Below are positions 7,957 to 17,374 of a stretch of 64,000 nucleotides of DNA, in pieces (position 1 is the stretch's first letter; every line of letters begins with the position of its first letter). A program made the translations under genes and the position numbers. Source of the stretch: Rhodoligotrophos sp. CJ14 (lineage in GTDB: Bacteria > Pseudomonadota > Alphaproteobacteria > Rhizobiales > Im1); NCBI RefSeq assembly GCF_038811545.1, contig NZ_CP133319.1, forward strand, positions 558,001-622,000, in the 5' to 3' direction. Below the pieces are notes generated by a model that saw nothing but the letters and a program-made list of their open reading frames with translations, was not told the origin of the DNA and did not search any database.

Positions 7957-8415
7957 ATGAATGGCATTCACATTCGCCGGGCGACATTCGAAGATCTCCC
8001 GGCCATTGTCGCCCTGCTCGCTGATGATCCGCTAGGGGCACAGCGCGAAGATGCGTCATTGCCGCTGGCTCAGTCCTATATCGCGGCCTTTCGCGCGATC
8101 GAAGCTGACCCCAATCAGCTCCTCGCCGTGGTCATTGAGCAGGATTGCGTGATCGGCACGCTGCAGCTCACCTTCATCCCGGGCATTGCCCGCAAAGGCG
8201 CATGGCGCGGCCAGATCGAGGCGGTCCGGGTTGCGAGCGACCGCCGCGATCGAGGTCTTGGCCGACAGATCTTCGCCTGGGCCATTGCCGAATGCGAAAA
8301 GCGCGGCTGCCGCCTTGTGCAGCTCACCACCGACCGCAGCCGCACCGACGCACACCGCTTTTATGACCAGCTCGGCTTTGAGCCGAGCCATATCGGCTAT
8401 AAGCGCGCTTTGTGA
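7957..8415 (+). CDS. GNAT family N-acetyltransferase
   Basis: A 152-residue acetyl-CoA-dependent acetyltransferase. The fold elements run in order: IHIRRATFEDLPAIVALLADD (beta1-alpha1), VIGTLQLTFIPG (beta4), IEAVRVASDRRDRGLGRQI (motif A, the pyrophosphate loop RDRGLG near 97) and TDAHRFYDQLGFEPSHIGYKRAL (motif B and C-terminus). The last part resembles single-domain GNATs with a FYxxLGF motif that act on small amines. Substrate unknown. The gene stands alone on the plus strand, followed about 175 bases later by the catalase gene. Confidence 0.88.
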   Translation: MNGIHIRRATFEDLPAIVALLADDPLGAQREDASLPLAQSYIAAFRAIEADPNQLLAVVIEQDCVIGTLQLTFIPGIARKGAWRGQIEAVRVASDRRDRGLGRQIFAWAIAECEKRGCRLVQLTTDRSRTDAHRFYDQLGFEPSHIGYKRAL

Positions 8416-8590
8416 ACCGAAACTTTTCTCTTTTTTAACCCTGGCAAGCGCTGGCGGAACCAATTGCGGAGATCCGCGCTGATCCCAGACCAGCGGCCCT
8501 CTCGAGGACGGCGCTCGCCTGATGTATCGGTGAACGGCCCCACATACCGGTTGCTGGATGAGCATTCCCAGAAAGCACGGGAGAGAAGCC

Positions 8591-10315
8591 ATGGCCAGAA
8601 ATCCGACCGGACCAGGCGGCAAGGGCAATCCGGACAGCTCGCAACGCGTTTTGACTGACCGGCAGGGTCACCCGATCACCGACAACCAATCGCAGCGCAC
8701 CGTGGGCAGTCGGGGGCCAGCCACGCTCGAGAACTATCATTTCTTGGAGAAGATCACCCATTTCGACCGTGAACGCATTCCAGAACGCGTGGTGCATGCG
8801 CGCGGCTTCGTCTGCTACGGCGAATTCGAGGCAACCGGCAAGATCGGCGATGAGCCCGCCTCGAAATATACACGCGCGAAGCTCTTCCAGGAGGCCGGGA
8901 AGAAAACCCCGCTTGCGATCCGCTTCTCCACCGTGATTGGCGGCCGCGATTCATCCGAGGTCGCCCGCGATCCGCGCGGCTTTGCTGTCAAGTTCTACAC
9001 CGAGGACGGCAATTGGGATCTCGTCGGCAACAATCTCGCGATCTTCTTCATCCGCGATGCCATCAAATTCCCCGACGTGATCCACGCCCTGAAGCCCGAT
9101 CCGATCACCTTCCGCCAGGAGCCGAACCGGATCTTCGACTTCATGAGCCAGACGCCCGAATCCATGCACATGCTGACCCATCTGTTCAGCCCGCGCGGCA
9201 TTCCGGCGAGCTACCGGCACATGGAGGGCTTCGGCGTCAACACCTACAAGATGGTGAACGCGCAAGGCGAGACGGTGCTCGTGAAATATCATTGGCACCC
9301 CCGCTGCGGCATTGCGAGCCTCACCGCGGAAGAGGCGGCCAAGGTACAGGCCAAAGATTTGGGGTCGGCCTCAAAGGACCTCTATGAGGCAATCGAGCGG
9401 GGCGAGTATCCGCAATGGGATCTCTATATCCAGCTCATGGACGACCACGAGCATCCCGAGCTCGACTGGGATCCGCTCGATGACACCAAGATCTGGCCGG
9501 AGAAGGACTTCCCGCTGCGCCATGCGGGCGTGATGACCCTCAACCGCAATGTCGAGGATTTCTTCAACGAGAACGAGCAGATCGCTATGGGCACCGGCGT
9601 TTTGGTGGATGGGCTCGACTTCTCCGACGATAAGATGCTGGTGGGCCGCACCTTCTCCTATTCCGACACCCAGCGCTACCGGGTCGGGCCGAACTACCTC
9701 CAGCTGCCGGTGAACCAGGCCAAGAATGCGCCTGTGGCAACCAACCTGTCCGGCGGGCAGATGTCCTATCACCGCGATCTCGCACCGGGGCAGAATCCGC
9801 ATGTGAATTACGAGCCCTCCGTGCATAGCGGACTGATGGAGTCCCAGCGCGACGCGGCCAACAATCCGCCCGAGATCAGCGGCCGGCTTACCCGCAGCGT
9901 GATCGAGCGGCGCAATGACTACAGCCACGCCCGTGGCCGCTACTGCACGATGATGGATTGGGAGCGCGACGATCTCGTGCTGAACATGGGCACCAATCTC
10001 AAGCAATGCGAGCGCGACGTGCAGGAGCGCATGCTGTGGCACCTGCTGCTCATCCACGATGACTACGGCAACCGCGTCGGCCAGATGCTCGGCATGAGCG
10101 CCGACGACATACGCCATCTTGGCCCTCTGCCCAAGCAGGTCTTGACGGACGACGACCAGCGCCGGCTGCAGAATCTGGGTCGAAATGGCGACAAGATCGA
10201 TCCCACCATTTGGGGTCAGTGGACGAGCTCGGTCAAAAATCACAAGGCAACTGCCGAGGAGGTTCTCGCCGGCATGCGCGCAGGCCCGGCCATGGGCGAA
10301 CAGGCGGCAGAGTAG
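8591..10315 (+). CDS. Monofunctional haem catalase
   Basis: Converts hydrogen peroxide to water and oxygen in the cytoplasm. The ATG at 8591 follows GGGAGAGAAG; an in-frame ATG at 8558 adds 11 unlikely residues. The 574-residue product carries the catalytic His near 69 (ERVVHARG), the distal Asn near 147 ([10 protein letters not shown]) and the haem-ligand Tyr at about 357 in [15 protein letters not shown]. Usual family sequences read YPDTQRHR, so this is a slightly divergent proximal motif. Its length lies between the small-subunit (about 480-500) and large-subunit (about 700) catalases. It has no signal peptide. No OxyR site could be identified upstream. Confidence 0.95.
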   Translation: MARNPTGPGGKGNPDSSQRVLTDRQGHPITDNQSQRTVGSRGPATLENYHFLEKITHFDRERIPERVVHARGFVCYGEFEATGKIGDEPASKYTRAKLFQEAGKKTPLAIRFSTVIGGRDSSEVARDPRGFAVKFYTEDGNWDLVGNNLAIFFIRDAIKFPDVIHALKPDPITFRQEPNRIFDFMSQTPESMHMLTHLFSPRGIPASYRHMEGFGVNTYKMVNAQGETVLVKYHWHPRCGIASLTAEEAAKVQAKDLGSASKDLYEAIERGEYPQWDLYIQLMDDHEHPELDWDPLDDTKIWPEKDFPLRHAGVMTLNRNVEDFFNENEQIAMGTGVLVDGLDFSDDKMLVGRTFSYSDTQRYRVGPNYLQLPVNQAKNAPVATNLSGGQMSYHRDLAPGQNPHVNYEPSVHSGLMESQRDAANNPPEISGRLTRSVIERRNDYSHARGRYCTMMDWERDDLVLNMGTNLKQCERDVQERMLWHLLLIHDDYGNRVGQMLGMSADDIRHLGPLPKQVLTDDDQRRLQNLGRNGDKIDPTIWGQWTSSVKNHKATAEEVLAGMRAGPAMGEQAAE

Positions 10316-10346
10316 ACGGGAATCGACCCGGCACTATCGAGGAGGC

Positions 10347-10364
10347 GGCGACGAGATCGTCGTC
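10347..10364. terminator. Hairpin between convergent catalase and GNAT genes
   Basis: GGCGACGA (10347-10354) pairs with TCGTCGTC (10357-10364) over a two-base loop, with one G-T pair; GGAG/CTCC can extend the stem. There is no T-run, so it may act only as an mRNA 3' end stabiliser. Confidence 0.35.
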
Positions 10365-10393
10365 TCCCGAAGCCAACTAAATGCCCGAATGGG

Positions 10394-10864
10394 CTACAAA
10401 GCCTTCTCGTAAAACAGGCTGAGAGCAATCTCTTTGGGTGCCATCTCCGCATAAGCCCCGAACGGTCCACAGGCACGGAACCCTGCCTGCTCGTAGAAGC
10501 GAATGGCCTCCGGTTGATGAATGCCGGTTTCCAGCCGCAACAGCTTGCTGCCCCTCATCCGTCCCTCATCCTCGAGCCGCTGCAGCAGCGATCGTGCGAA
10601 CCCTCGGCCGCGTGCCCATACGCGCGAATACATGCGTTTAAGTTCCGCATAACCCTCATAGAAGGCAATGCCACCACAGGCGACAGGCTCCTTCCCGGCA
10701 TAAGCGATAAAGAAGGCGACATGCGGCTCAAACAGCTCGTTAACCGCAAGCCCGTGTCGCTGCTCGGCTTCATAAAATTGCGAAAGATAGCAATCGAGCT
10801 CCCCGATGAGCATGCAGAGCTGCTCAGTAGGCTCGCACAGACGCCTGATCTCTATATGCTCCAT
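10394..10864 (-). CDS. GNAT family N-acetyltransferase
   Basis: A 156-residue acetyltransferase. ATG at 10864 is chosen because a strong GGGGGAAGG ribosome binding site lies just before it; the frame stays open 333 bases further upstream but without protein-like sequence. Recognisable parts: VACGGIAFYEGYAELKRMYS (beta4 and beta5), RGRGFARSLLQRLEDEGR (CoA-binding motif A) and ETGIHQPEAIRFYEQAGF (motif B). This pattern, with AELKRMY and ETG..Q..A..FY, is that of the small-molecule or MarR-fused GNAT subgroup. Substrate unknown. Confidence 0.88.
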   Translation of the reverse strand: MEHIEIRRLCEPTEQLCMLIGELDCYLSQFYEAEQRHGLAVNELFEPHVAFFIAYAGKEPVACGGIAFYEGYAELKRMYSRVWARGRGFARSLLQRLEDEGRMRGSKLLRLETGIHQPEAIRFYEQAGFRACGPFGAYAEMAPKEIALSLFYEKAL

Positions 10865-11056
10865 GCCCTTCCCCCGGTTCCCGGTAAATTTTAGATCGCG
10901 CCTATGCGCCCAGCAACTTTGGGAACCAAGCGCCTCAGGCGCGATTGAGCTGGTGACGGGAGATCGACCATCGACGTTTGCTGCTAAGCCATGCTCCCCA
11001 GACCGATGGCCGATCCCCGTCGCCTTCCCCGAAAGCCAAGCCCGATGGAGATCACC

Positions 11057-11275
11057 ATGGAGGATCACAGGCCAAGGCGCGGCCCCCCGGATCTCAGTGC
11101 CGCTGCCAGCGATCAGGATCCGCAAATCCGGGACCTCGCCGAGAAATACGGCATCTCGATTGACGAGGTCCAGCAGCTGATCGCCACTCTCGGGCATGAC
11201 AGTACGGAGCTCGAGGCGGCGGCCAAGAAACTCGGGATCGAAGGCGAAGAAGGCTCACCCGACCGCGACCGTTAG
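11057..11275 (+). CDS. Small DUF3606-like protein
   Basis: A 72-residue protein. ATG at 11057 has TGGAG six bases upstream; ATG at 11045 in frame is an alternative. The core (QIRDLAEKYGISIDEVQQLI, then GHDSTELEAAAKKLG) is a short helix-turn-helix-like pair of helices resembling the DUF3606 family of small alphaproteobacterial proteins that often have stress-related expression. The N-terminal 20 residues are Arg/Pro-rich and probably disordered. Function unknown. Confidence 0.6.
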   Translation: MEDHRPRRGPPDLSAAASDQDPQIRDLAEKYGISIDEVQQLIATLGHDSTELEAAAKKLGIEGEEGSPDRDR

Positions 11276-11372
11276 CCATCAACCTGGCGGGCGGTCATAT
11301 TCGATGCCTGATCGCCCCCTCGCACCATTCTGTCGCAGTGACTGCCATCAGCCGGCCTGCCATCACAGCGAT

Positions 11373-11771
11373 ATGCAGTGCTGGCGGGACATGTGCGGCC
11401 GTCCATCGCGAGGCGGACTATTCACCGCCGCTCTCGCCTACCTGCTGCTTATCCAGGGAATCATCGCGGCGCTCGCGCTCGGGCAGACAGCTCAGGCGGC
11501 CGCTCAGCAGCTCGTCATCTGTACTGTTGACAGCGCCAATGGTGGGCCGAACGGGCAAACGGACCACGGCCAGCTGCCCCATAACCCCTGTATCCTCCAC
11601 TGCCAGCTGATCGGCGCGCTGCATCCCGCCCTACCCCTCGCCGCACAGCTGGTGGAGCCTGTCGCCCTCGATAATGGTCTGCGGCTCAAGCCCCAGGCTT
11701 CCGACCATCTGCCGCTGCCATTTCCCGCATGGCGCCCCGACGCGCGGGCACCGCCCAGCCTCTCCGTCTGA
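11373..11771 (+). CDS. DUF2946-like membrane-anchored or exported protein
   Basis: About 132 residues with one N-terminal hydrophobic segment (GGLFTAALAYLLLIQGIIAALALG) ending at an AQAAAQ signal-peptidase-like site. The mature part has a Cys/His pattern (ICTVDSA..., DHGQLPHNPCILHCQL) like DUF2946 proteins, which are found beside metal-related genes and may bind a metal. Starts at 11304, 11373 and 11391 are all possible, and none has a clear ribosome binding site. It lies directly upstream of a PepSY membrane protein, so the two probably form one metal- or redox-related unit. Confidence 0.55.
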   Translation: MQCWRDMCGRPSRGGLFTAALAYLLLIQGIIAALALGQTAQAAAQQLVICTVDSANGGPNGQTDHGQLPHNPCILHCQLIGALHPALPLAAQLVEPVALDNGLRLKPQASDHLPLPFPAWRPDARAPPSLSV

Positions 11772-11824
11772 CGTCACCCGGGCAAGATCCGCCCGGGCCC
11801 ATCTGTCATACCCGGAGAACAGCA

Positions 11825-13195
11825 ATGTCGAATTATGCTGCCGATGAGGCGCGCCCTGCCCGGGCTGTGCCAAGCGGTTCCGACCTCTATCGCGCTGTCT
11901 GGCGCTGGCATTTCTATGCGGGTCTTCTGGTCCTGCCATTCCTTGTGAGCTTGGCGGTGACCGGCGCCCTCTATCTCTTCCGCGACGGGATCGATGCGAT
12001 CATCCATGCCGGCCTCAAGACGGTGGCAGTGCCGGCAGAGGCGAAGGCCCTGTCCGCTTCTCATCTCATCGAGGCGGCACTTAGTGCCCATCCTGGAACG
12101 GTCGTGAAATTCACCACGCCCGCAACACGCACCGCCTCTGCGGAAGTCACCATTGCAGCCGAGGATGGGGCAAGGCTTGCCGTCTATGTCGATCCCTATA
12201 GCGGACGCGTCCTCGGCACCCTGCCCGACCGGGGCACCATCATGTGGACCATCCGCCAGCTCCATAGCCTAGAATTTTTCGGCCCCATCGGCCGGGGGCT
12301 GATCGAGCTTGCCGGAGGATGGTCGATCCTTCTCGTTGCAACCGGCCTTTACCTCTGGTGGCCGCGCTCGGGTTCACGAGCATTCGCCTTGCGAGGCGCG
12401 CCCCGCCATCGGCTGTTCTGGCGCGATCTCCACGCGGTGCTCGGCTTCTCGGTTGCAGGCTTCATCCTGTTCCTCGCCATCACCGGCATGCCCTGGTCAA
12501 TCCTCTGGGGCGCCAAGGTCAATGAATGGGCCAATGGCAGCAATTTCGGCTATCCCGCTGGCGTCCGCGTCGCGGTACCCATGTCGGGCGAGCATCTCCA
12601 TCACCTAGCGCCGACCAGCTGGTCGCTCGAACAGGCGCAAATGCCGAGCTCCACGAGCTCCGCAGGCGCAGACCGGCCCATCACCTTGGACGACGCCATG
12701 GTGATCTTCGCCCGCCTCGACCTGGCACCCGGTTTCACCGTCAACCTGCCGACGAGCCCGACAGGCGTCTACACCGCATCCGTATATCCCGACGACCTCT
12801 CGCAGCAGCGTGTCGTCCATCTCGACCAATATACGGGCGAGCCGCTGATCGATATGAGCTTTGCCGATTACGGGCCGCTCGGCAAAGCCCTCGAATGGGG
12901 CATCAATGTCCATATGGGCCAGGAATTCGGGCGCGCCAATCAGGTGATCCTGGCCCTGGTCTGTCTCGGGATCATAGCACTCGCGCTCTCGGCCGCTGTC
13001 ATGTGGTGGAAGCGCAGGCCCCATGGCAGCCTCGGCATTCCGCCCGATCCTGCCGATCCCCGGGTTTTTCGAGGCGTGCTGCTGTGCCTGGCCATCGGCG
13101 GGATCATCTTCCCGCTCGTCGGCCTATCCCTGCTGGTGATCGGACTGCTCGATTGGCTCGGGACACGCGTCTGGCGCCGGGCAACTCCCGCCTGA
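11825..13195 (+). CDS. PepSY-associated TM helix domain protein (PiuB-like)
   Basis: A 456-residue inner-membrane protein. ATG at 11825 has GGAGA upstream. Four hydrophobic segments are visible: near 26-55 (WHFYAGLLVLPFLVSLAV), 160-180, 215-235 and 390-445. Periplasmic loops carry PepSY-like stretches, and the conserved RxxWxxH-type histidine (AVWRWHFYAG) and RDLHAVLGF region are typical of PepSY_TM proteins. These are usually linked to siderophore-iron, copper or haem reduction in the membrane. No TonB receptor is nearby, and the DUF2946-like neighbour points to metal handling. Exact role unknown. Confidence 0.85.
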   Translation: MSNYAADEARPARAVPSGSDLYRAVWRWHFYAGLLVLPFLVSLAVTGALYLFRDGIDAIIHAGLKTVAVPAEAKALSASHLIEAALSAHPGTVVKFTTPATRTASAEVTIAAEDGARLAVYVDPYSGRVLGTLPDRGTIMWTIRQLHSLEFFGPIGRGLIELAGGWSILLVATGLYLWWPRSGSRAFALRGAPRHRLFWRDLHAVLGFSVAGFILFLAITGMPWSILWGAKVNEWANGSNFGYPAGVRVAVPMSGEHLHHLAPTSWSLEQAQMPSSTSSAGADRPITLDDAMVIFARLDLAPGFTVNLPTSPTGVYTASVYPDDLSQQRVVHLDQYTGEPLIDMSFADYGPLGKALEWGINVHMGQEFGRANQVILALVCLGIIALALSAAVMWWKRRPHGSLGIPPDPADPRVFRGVLLCLAIGGIIFPLVGLSLLVIGLLDWLGTRVWRRATPA

Positions 13196-13235
13196 GTTGC
13201 GCGGGTCAGCGGGAGGGCGAGCCTTCTCTCCCCGG

Positions 13236-15401
13236 TCAGACGTCGAGCTCCTCCGTATCGACGAACGCGGCATTCTCGGTAATGAACCGGAAGCGCTCTT
13301 CCGGCTTGTTGCCCATCAGCTGCTCGACCCTGAGGCGAGTCTCGTCATCCTGCTGATCGATGAGCCGCACCTGCAAAAGGGTGCGGTTCTTCGGATCCAT
13401 GGTGGTCTCTTTGAGCTGGGCAGGCATCATTTCGCCTAATCCCTTGAAGCGCGAGACTTCGATCTTGCCGCGCCCCTTGAATTCCTTGGCGATCAGCTCG
13501 TCCTTATGGGCATCGTCCCGCGCATAGATCGTCTTTGCACCCTGCGCGATGCGATAGAGCGGCGGCACGGCGAGATAGAGATGGCCGTTCTCGATGAGCT
13601 TCGGCATCTCGCGGAAGAAGAAGGTGATCAGCAGCGACGCGATATGGGCACCGTCAACATCCGCATCCGTCATGATGATGACCTTGTCATAGCGCAGATC
13701 ATCATCGCGATAGCGGCTGCCGGTTCCACAGCCGAGCGCCTGCACCAGATCCGAGAGCTGCTGGTTCTGCGCGAGCTTGTCCCGCGTCGCAGAGGCCACG
13801 TTCAGGATCTTGCCGCGCAGGGGCAGCACCGCTTGCGTTTTGCGATCGCGCGCCTGCTTGGCGGAGCCGCCGGCCGAATCACCCTCCACAATGAACAGCT
13901 CGGCGCCTTGTGCCGCGTTCTGCTGGCAATCGGCAAGCTTGCCCGGCAGGCGCAGCTTGCGCACCGCCGTCTTGCGTTGCACCTCGCGCTCCTGGCGGCG
14001 GCGCATACGCTCCTCGGCGCGATCCACCACCCAGTCGAGCAGGCGATTGGCCTGGGCGGGATGGCCGGTGAGCCAGTGGTCGAAATGATCCTTGAGCGTC
14101 TGATCGACGATGCGGCCCGCTTCCGGCGAGGCAAGCTTCTCCTTTGTCTGCCCCTGAAATTCCGGCTCGCGGATGAAGACCGAGAGCAGCACCCCGCATG
14201 AGGCCATCACGTCATCCGAGATGAGGTCCTTGGCGCGTTTATTGCCGGTGAGCTCCGCATAGGCCTTGAGTGACCGCGTGAGCGCCGACTTCATGCCGTT
14301 CTCGTGAGTACCGCCCTCGCTGGTCGGCACCGTGTTGCAGTAGGAGCTCACGAAGCCGTCGCCCGCAAACCAGCCGATGGCCCATTCGACCGACCCATGC
14401 CCCTCGGGCTTGGTGACCTTGCCGGCGAAGATCTCCTCGGTTACCCGCTCCCGCCCCTCGAGCTGCGCCTCGAGAAAATCCCTCAATCCTCCTGGGAAGC
14501 GCAGCACTGCCTTTGCCGGTGTCTCGTCATTGGCGCTGAGATGTGCTTCCGCGCAGGACCAGCGCACCTCGACCCCGCCAAACAGATAGGCCTTGGCCCG
14601 CGCCATGCGGAACAGGCGCGCGGGCTTGAACTTGCAATTGGCCCCGAAAATCTCCGGGTCCGGACGGAACCGCACCTTGGTCCCGCGGCGATTGTTGACG
14701 CGGCCCAGATGCTCGACCGGGCCAAGAGCGTGGCCGCGCTGAAAGACCTGCCGGTAAAGCTCCTGTCCCCGCGCCACCTCGACCTCGAGATGGTCCGAGA
14801 GCGCGTTCACCACCGAAACGCCGACACCATGCAGGCCGCCCGAGGTCGCATAGACCTTGCTGTCGAACTTGCCGCCCGCATGCAGCGTGGTGAGGATGAC
14901 CTCGAGCGCCGACTTGTTCGGAAATTTCGGATGGGGATCAACCGGAATGCCGCGGCCATTGTCGATCACGGTCAGGAAGCCATCGGCCTCATAGCTGACC
15001 TCGATGAAGGTCGCATGCCCCGCGATCGCCTCGTCCATCGAGTTGTCGATCACCTCGGCGAAGAGGTGATGCAGCGCCTTCTCGTCTGTCCCGCCAATAT
15101 ACATGCCGGGCCGGCGGCGAACAGGCTCGAGCCCCTCGAGCACCTCGATATCGGCCGCCGTATAGGCTTGGTCTAGAGTGGCGCCCGCGCGCGCCTGACT
15201 GGCCGCAGCAGCCCCGGCCGTCGCCGCTTTGCGCCTGTTCTCCGATGGCGGCACCGGCTCGAGCGTGACCGGAGGCAATGGCGCGATCCCGGGCGCATCC
15301 GATGCCCCTTCGTCCTTGCCCGGCCTCTGCGTGCGCCTGCGTGCCTGATTGCCCTTGAGATGGGCGTCGAGCCGCCCGAACAGGTCGTCTATCTCAGACA
15401 T
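13236..15401 (-). CDS. parE: DNA topoisomerase IV subunit B
   Basis: ATPase subunit of the decatenating type II topoisomerase, partner of ParC (not in the window). 721 residues. The first ~70 are a low-complexity extension before the GHKL ATPase domain (DIEVLEGLEPVRRRPGMYIG, EVIDNSMDEAIAG, DNGRGIPVD, GGLHGVGVSVVNALS). The transducer domain follows, then the TOPRIM domain with EGDSAGGSAKQ near 504 and the magnesium residues DADVDGAH near 578. The C-terminus (ERFRFITENAAFVDTEELDV) is typical. Length and absence of a GyrB-type insert favour ParE over GyrB. It is the last gene of a minus-strand run and converges with the PepSY gene. Confidence 0.95.
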   Translation of the reverse strand: MSEIDDLFGRLDAHLKGNQARRRTQRPGKDEGASDAPGIAPLPPVTLEPVPPSENRRKAATAGAAAASQARAGATLDQAYTAADIEVLEGLEPVRRRPGMYIGGTDEKALHHLFAEVIDNSMDEAIAGHATFIEVSYEADGFLTVIDNGRGIPVDPHPKFPNKSALEVILTTLHAGGKFDSKVYATSGGLHGVGVSVVNALSDHLEVEVARGQELYRQVFQRGHALGPVEHLGRVNNRRGTKVRFRPDPEIFGANCKFKPARLFRMARAKAYLFGGVEVRWSCAEAHLSANDETPAKAVLRFPGGLRDFLEAQLEGRERVTEEIFAGKVTKPEGHGSVEWAIGWFAGDGFVSSYCNTVPTSEGGTHENGMKSALTRSLKAYAELTGNKRAKDLISDDVMASCGVLLSVFIREPEFQGQTKEKLASPEAGRIVDQTLKDHFDHWLTGHPAQANRLLDWVVDRAEERMRRRQEREVQRKTAVRKLRLPGKLADCQQNAAQGAELFIVEGDSAGGSAKQARDRKTQAVLPLRGKILNVASATRDKLAQNQQLSDLVQALGCGTGSRYRDDDLRYDKVIIMTDADVDGAHIASLLITFFFREMPKLIENGHLYLAVPPLYRIAQGAKTIYARDDAHKDELIAKEFKGRGKIEVSRFKGLGEMMPAQLKETTMDPKNRTLLQVRLIDQQDDETRLRVEQLMGNKPEERFRFITENAAFVDTEELDV

Positions 15402-15445
15402 GGCCTGATATTGTCCTGGTTCTGGTCGCTATTCCGCCCATTCGC

Positions 15446-15925
15446 TCAATCGGTATCCTGTGGAATATCCTCCGGTGCCACCTCCGGTGCCGGGCCTTGA
15501 TCCGGCGCGGCTTCCGGCGCTTTGTTCGGGTCGGTACAGCTGGTAAGCCAGATGTCGAACACCGGATGCTCCAACGCATTGAGCGCCGGGCTCTCAGCAA
15601 ACATCCAACCGGTAAAGATCCGCTTTTTCGAGCCGTCCTCCTCGATCTCGTCGATCTCGACGAAGGTCGAGGTTTTGGGCTCTTCCGTTGCCGGGCGGGA
15701 ATAGCAAACCTTAGGGGTTACCTCGATTTGGCCGAAGCGCTTGGTGGTGTTGATCGGAACCTGCAAGGTCGTGATGGTCGCCGTGATCTTGTCGAGCCCG
15801 GAAAAGACCGCCACCGGATTGGAGATCGTCTCGGCCTGAGCGCGTGCAGGGCTTGTAAGCACCAAACCAAGTGCCAGCACGCGGCATCCAACCATCAATC
15901 GACCTTGTCCTCGCATCCCCATCAC
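15446..15925 (-). CDS. DUF2155 domain-containing exported protein
   Basis: A 159-residue protein with a signal peptide (LMVGCRVLALGLVLTSPARAQA). The mature domain shows the DUF2155 pattern: AVFSGLDKITATI, FGQIEVTPKVCYSRP, TFVEIDE, RIFTGWMFAESPALNALEHPVFDIWLTSC. Two conserved cysteines (CYSRP and LTSC) may form a disulfide. The C-terminal 25 residues are Pro/Ala/Glu-rich. DUF2155 proteins are alphaproteobacterial envelope proteins of unknown function, often next to NDUFA12-like and mlaD genes, as here. The ATG overlaps the upstream methyltransferase stop by four bases, so they are translationally coupled. Confidence 0.9.
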   Translation of the reverse strand: MMGMRGQGRLMVGCRVLALGLVLTSPARAQAETISNPVAVFSGLDKITATITTLQVPINTTKRFGQIEVTPKVCYSRPATEEPKTSTFVEIDEIEEDGSKKRIFTGWMFAESPALNALEHPVFDIWLTSCTDPNKAPEAAPDQGPAPEVAPEDIPQDTD

Positions 15926-16692
15926 TTCAGCAGGGCCTCGACACGAATTCGCATATAGTCCGCCGTCCAGTGACCGGATTGATCGCGCAGCGTGGGCGAC
16001 AGCAGTTCCACCACATCGGCGACCGCAGCCTCCGCCTCCTCGCCGAATTGGGTGAAGAACGGCTTGCGAAACACCATCAGCCAGGCGGCCATGCCGGTCT
16101 TGAGCGGCGTGGGCCGTGCGAAGAGGCCGATCCGCTTGACCTCGAACCCGTGCGCCTCCAGCATCGCGCCATATTCATCCGGCGTCGGAAAAAACCATGG
16201 ACCCGCTAGCGCCACATCACCGCCGCGCATGCGTGCCACCGCCCGCATCGCCGTAATGATCGCCGCCACATTGGTATGGCCGCCAAATTCGGCAACGAAG
16301 CGGCCGCCCGGCTTGAGTGCCTGCGCGACACCGGCAAGCACCTGCTCCGGCCTGGTCATCCAATGCAGGGCTGCATTCGAGAAGACGGCATCGAACTCCT
16401 GACGAAAGCTGAGGGCCTCTCCATCCATGACCCGCGCATCGACGCCAAGCTTGAGCGCCGCCGCCACCATCTCCGGGCTGCTATCGACCCCAACCACATC
16501 AACGCCGGCCTGCTTGAGCGCCGCCGTGATCACGCCATCCCCGCAGCCGAGATCGAGGATCCGCTCGCCGGGTGTTGCCGCAAGCCACTCCAGCACCGCG
16601 CTGGCATGGTCCGCGACGAAACGGCCATGGGCGGCATAAGTCCCCGGATTCCAGGTCTGCGCACGCGCCTTGGTGGGATCGGCCGCCGTCAT
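15922..16692 (-). CDS. Class I SAM-dependent methyltransferase (trans-aconitate methyltransferase-like)
   Basis: A 256-residue Rossmann-fold methyltransferase. Motif I is ILDLGCGDGVIT (about 43-54), the acidic ribose-binding residue is in VVGVDSSPEM, and FDAVFSNAALHWM (motif IV) resembles trans-aconitate 2-methyltransferase and related enzymes with an ALHW signature. The C-terminal half (AWLMVFRKPFFTQFGEE) is the substrate lid. Overlaps both neighbours by four bases within an envelope/complex I run, a placement that says little about substrate. No signal peptide. Confidence 0.85.
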   Translation of the reverse strand: MTAADPTKARAQTWNPGTYAAHGRFVADHASAVLEWLAATPGERILDLGCGDGVITAALKQAGVDVVGVDSSPEMVAAALKLGVDARVMDGEALSFRQEFDAVFSNAALHWMTRPEQVLAGVAQALKPGGRFVAEFGGHTNVAAIITAMRAVARMRGGDVALAGPWFFPTPDEYGAMLEAHGFEVKRIGLFARPTPLKTGMAAWLMVFRKPFFTQFGEEAEAAVADVVELLSPTLRDQSGHWTADYMRIRVEALLK

Positions 16693-17258
16693 TGCCCCGT
16701 TCCGGGCTGAGCATTGTCACCGCCAAGTCCAGGCAGCGCGTCAGCCTTGGGCGCCCCCTGCTGCGGCTCGTCCGCCGGCGCTCCGGTGCCTGGCGTGCTG
16801 GCATCCGGAGTGCTGCTGCCCCCGCTCGGCTTTGCGAATGAACTGACGATGCTCCACAAGTCGAGTGCCGGCTGGGTATATTGGAACTGCTCGCCATCCT
16901 GCATGAAGGTTTCCGACCCGCCCGGCTCGATCGCCACATAGCTTGCCCCGAGCAAGCCTTCGGACGTGATCTTGGCCGTGGAGTCATTCGGGATCTTGAC
17001 ATCCGAATTGATGGCGAGCGTCAGCACCGCCTCATAGACATCGTCCAATCCCTGGCCTGTGACGCTTCCCACCTTCACGCCTGAGATCCGCACATCGGAT
17101 CCGGTGCTGACCCCGCCCAGATTATTGAACGAGGCCTTGAGGTGGTACCCTCCCGATATCCCGCCGACCCCGGTCGTGGTATAGATGAAGAATAGGAACG
17201 CGGCCGCGATCAGGATGACGATCGCGCCCGTCAGGGTCTCCACAGCATTTTGCTTCAT
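16689..17258 (-). CDS. mlaD: MlaD-family lipid-transport protein
   Basis: Periplasmic, membrane-anchored substrate-binding subunit of the Mla-type phospholipid transporter. 189 residues: one N-terminal transmembrane helix (GAIVILIAAAFLFFIYTTTG, about 11-30), the MCE domain (about 38-120: KASFNNLGGVSTGSDVRISGVKVGSV ... TSEGLLGASYVAIEPGG) and a Pro/Gly/Ala/Gln-rich tail from about 145. The tail replaces the long helical regions of PqiB/YebT relatives, so a short MlaD type fits. Partner genes mlaE and mlaF are not adjacent. Its position between NDUFA12-like and DUF2155 genes is a common alphaproteobacterial order. Confidence 0.9.
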   Translation of the reverse strand: MKQNAVETLTGAIVILIAAAFLFFIYTTTGVGGISGGYHLKASFNNLGGVSTGSDVRISGVKVGSVTGQGLDDVYEAVLTLAINSDVKIPNDSTAKITSEGLLGASYVAIEPGGSETFMQDGEQFQYTQPALDLWSIVSSFAKPSGGSSTPDASTPGTGAPADEPQQGAPKADALPGLGGDNAQPGTGQ

Positions 17259-17374
17259 AGAGGAAAACCTCGAGCTTTCATTGGGCGCTGGGCGAAAACC
17301 CGCCGACGCGGCTGACCCCCTCGATTCGCCTCAGGCCTTATACGTATAGCATCAGTTGGCCCGCCGGGTCCCTG

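Noticed and set aside
7707-7967. 87-codon minus-strand ORF between tRNA-Pro and the acetyltransferase
   Set aside because: Its start overlaps the divergent acetyltransferase start codon, there is no ribosome binding site, and the sequence matches no family.
8056-8628. 190-codon minus-strand ORF over the acetyltransferase and catalase start
   Set aside because: It is opposite the GNAT gene and shows no recognisable domain or ribosome binding site.
10865-11197. 111-codon N-terminal extension of the second acetyltransferase
   Set aside because: The added residues have no family match and a strong ribosome binding site precedes the ATG at 10864.
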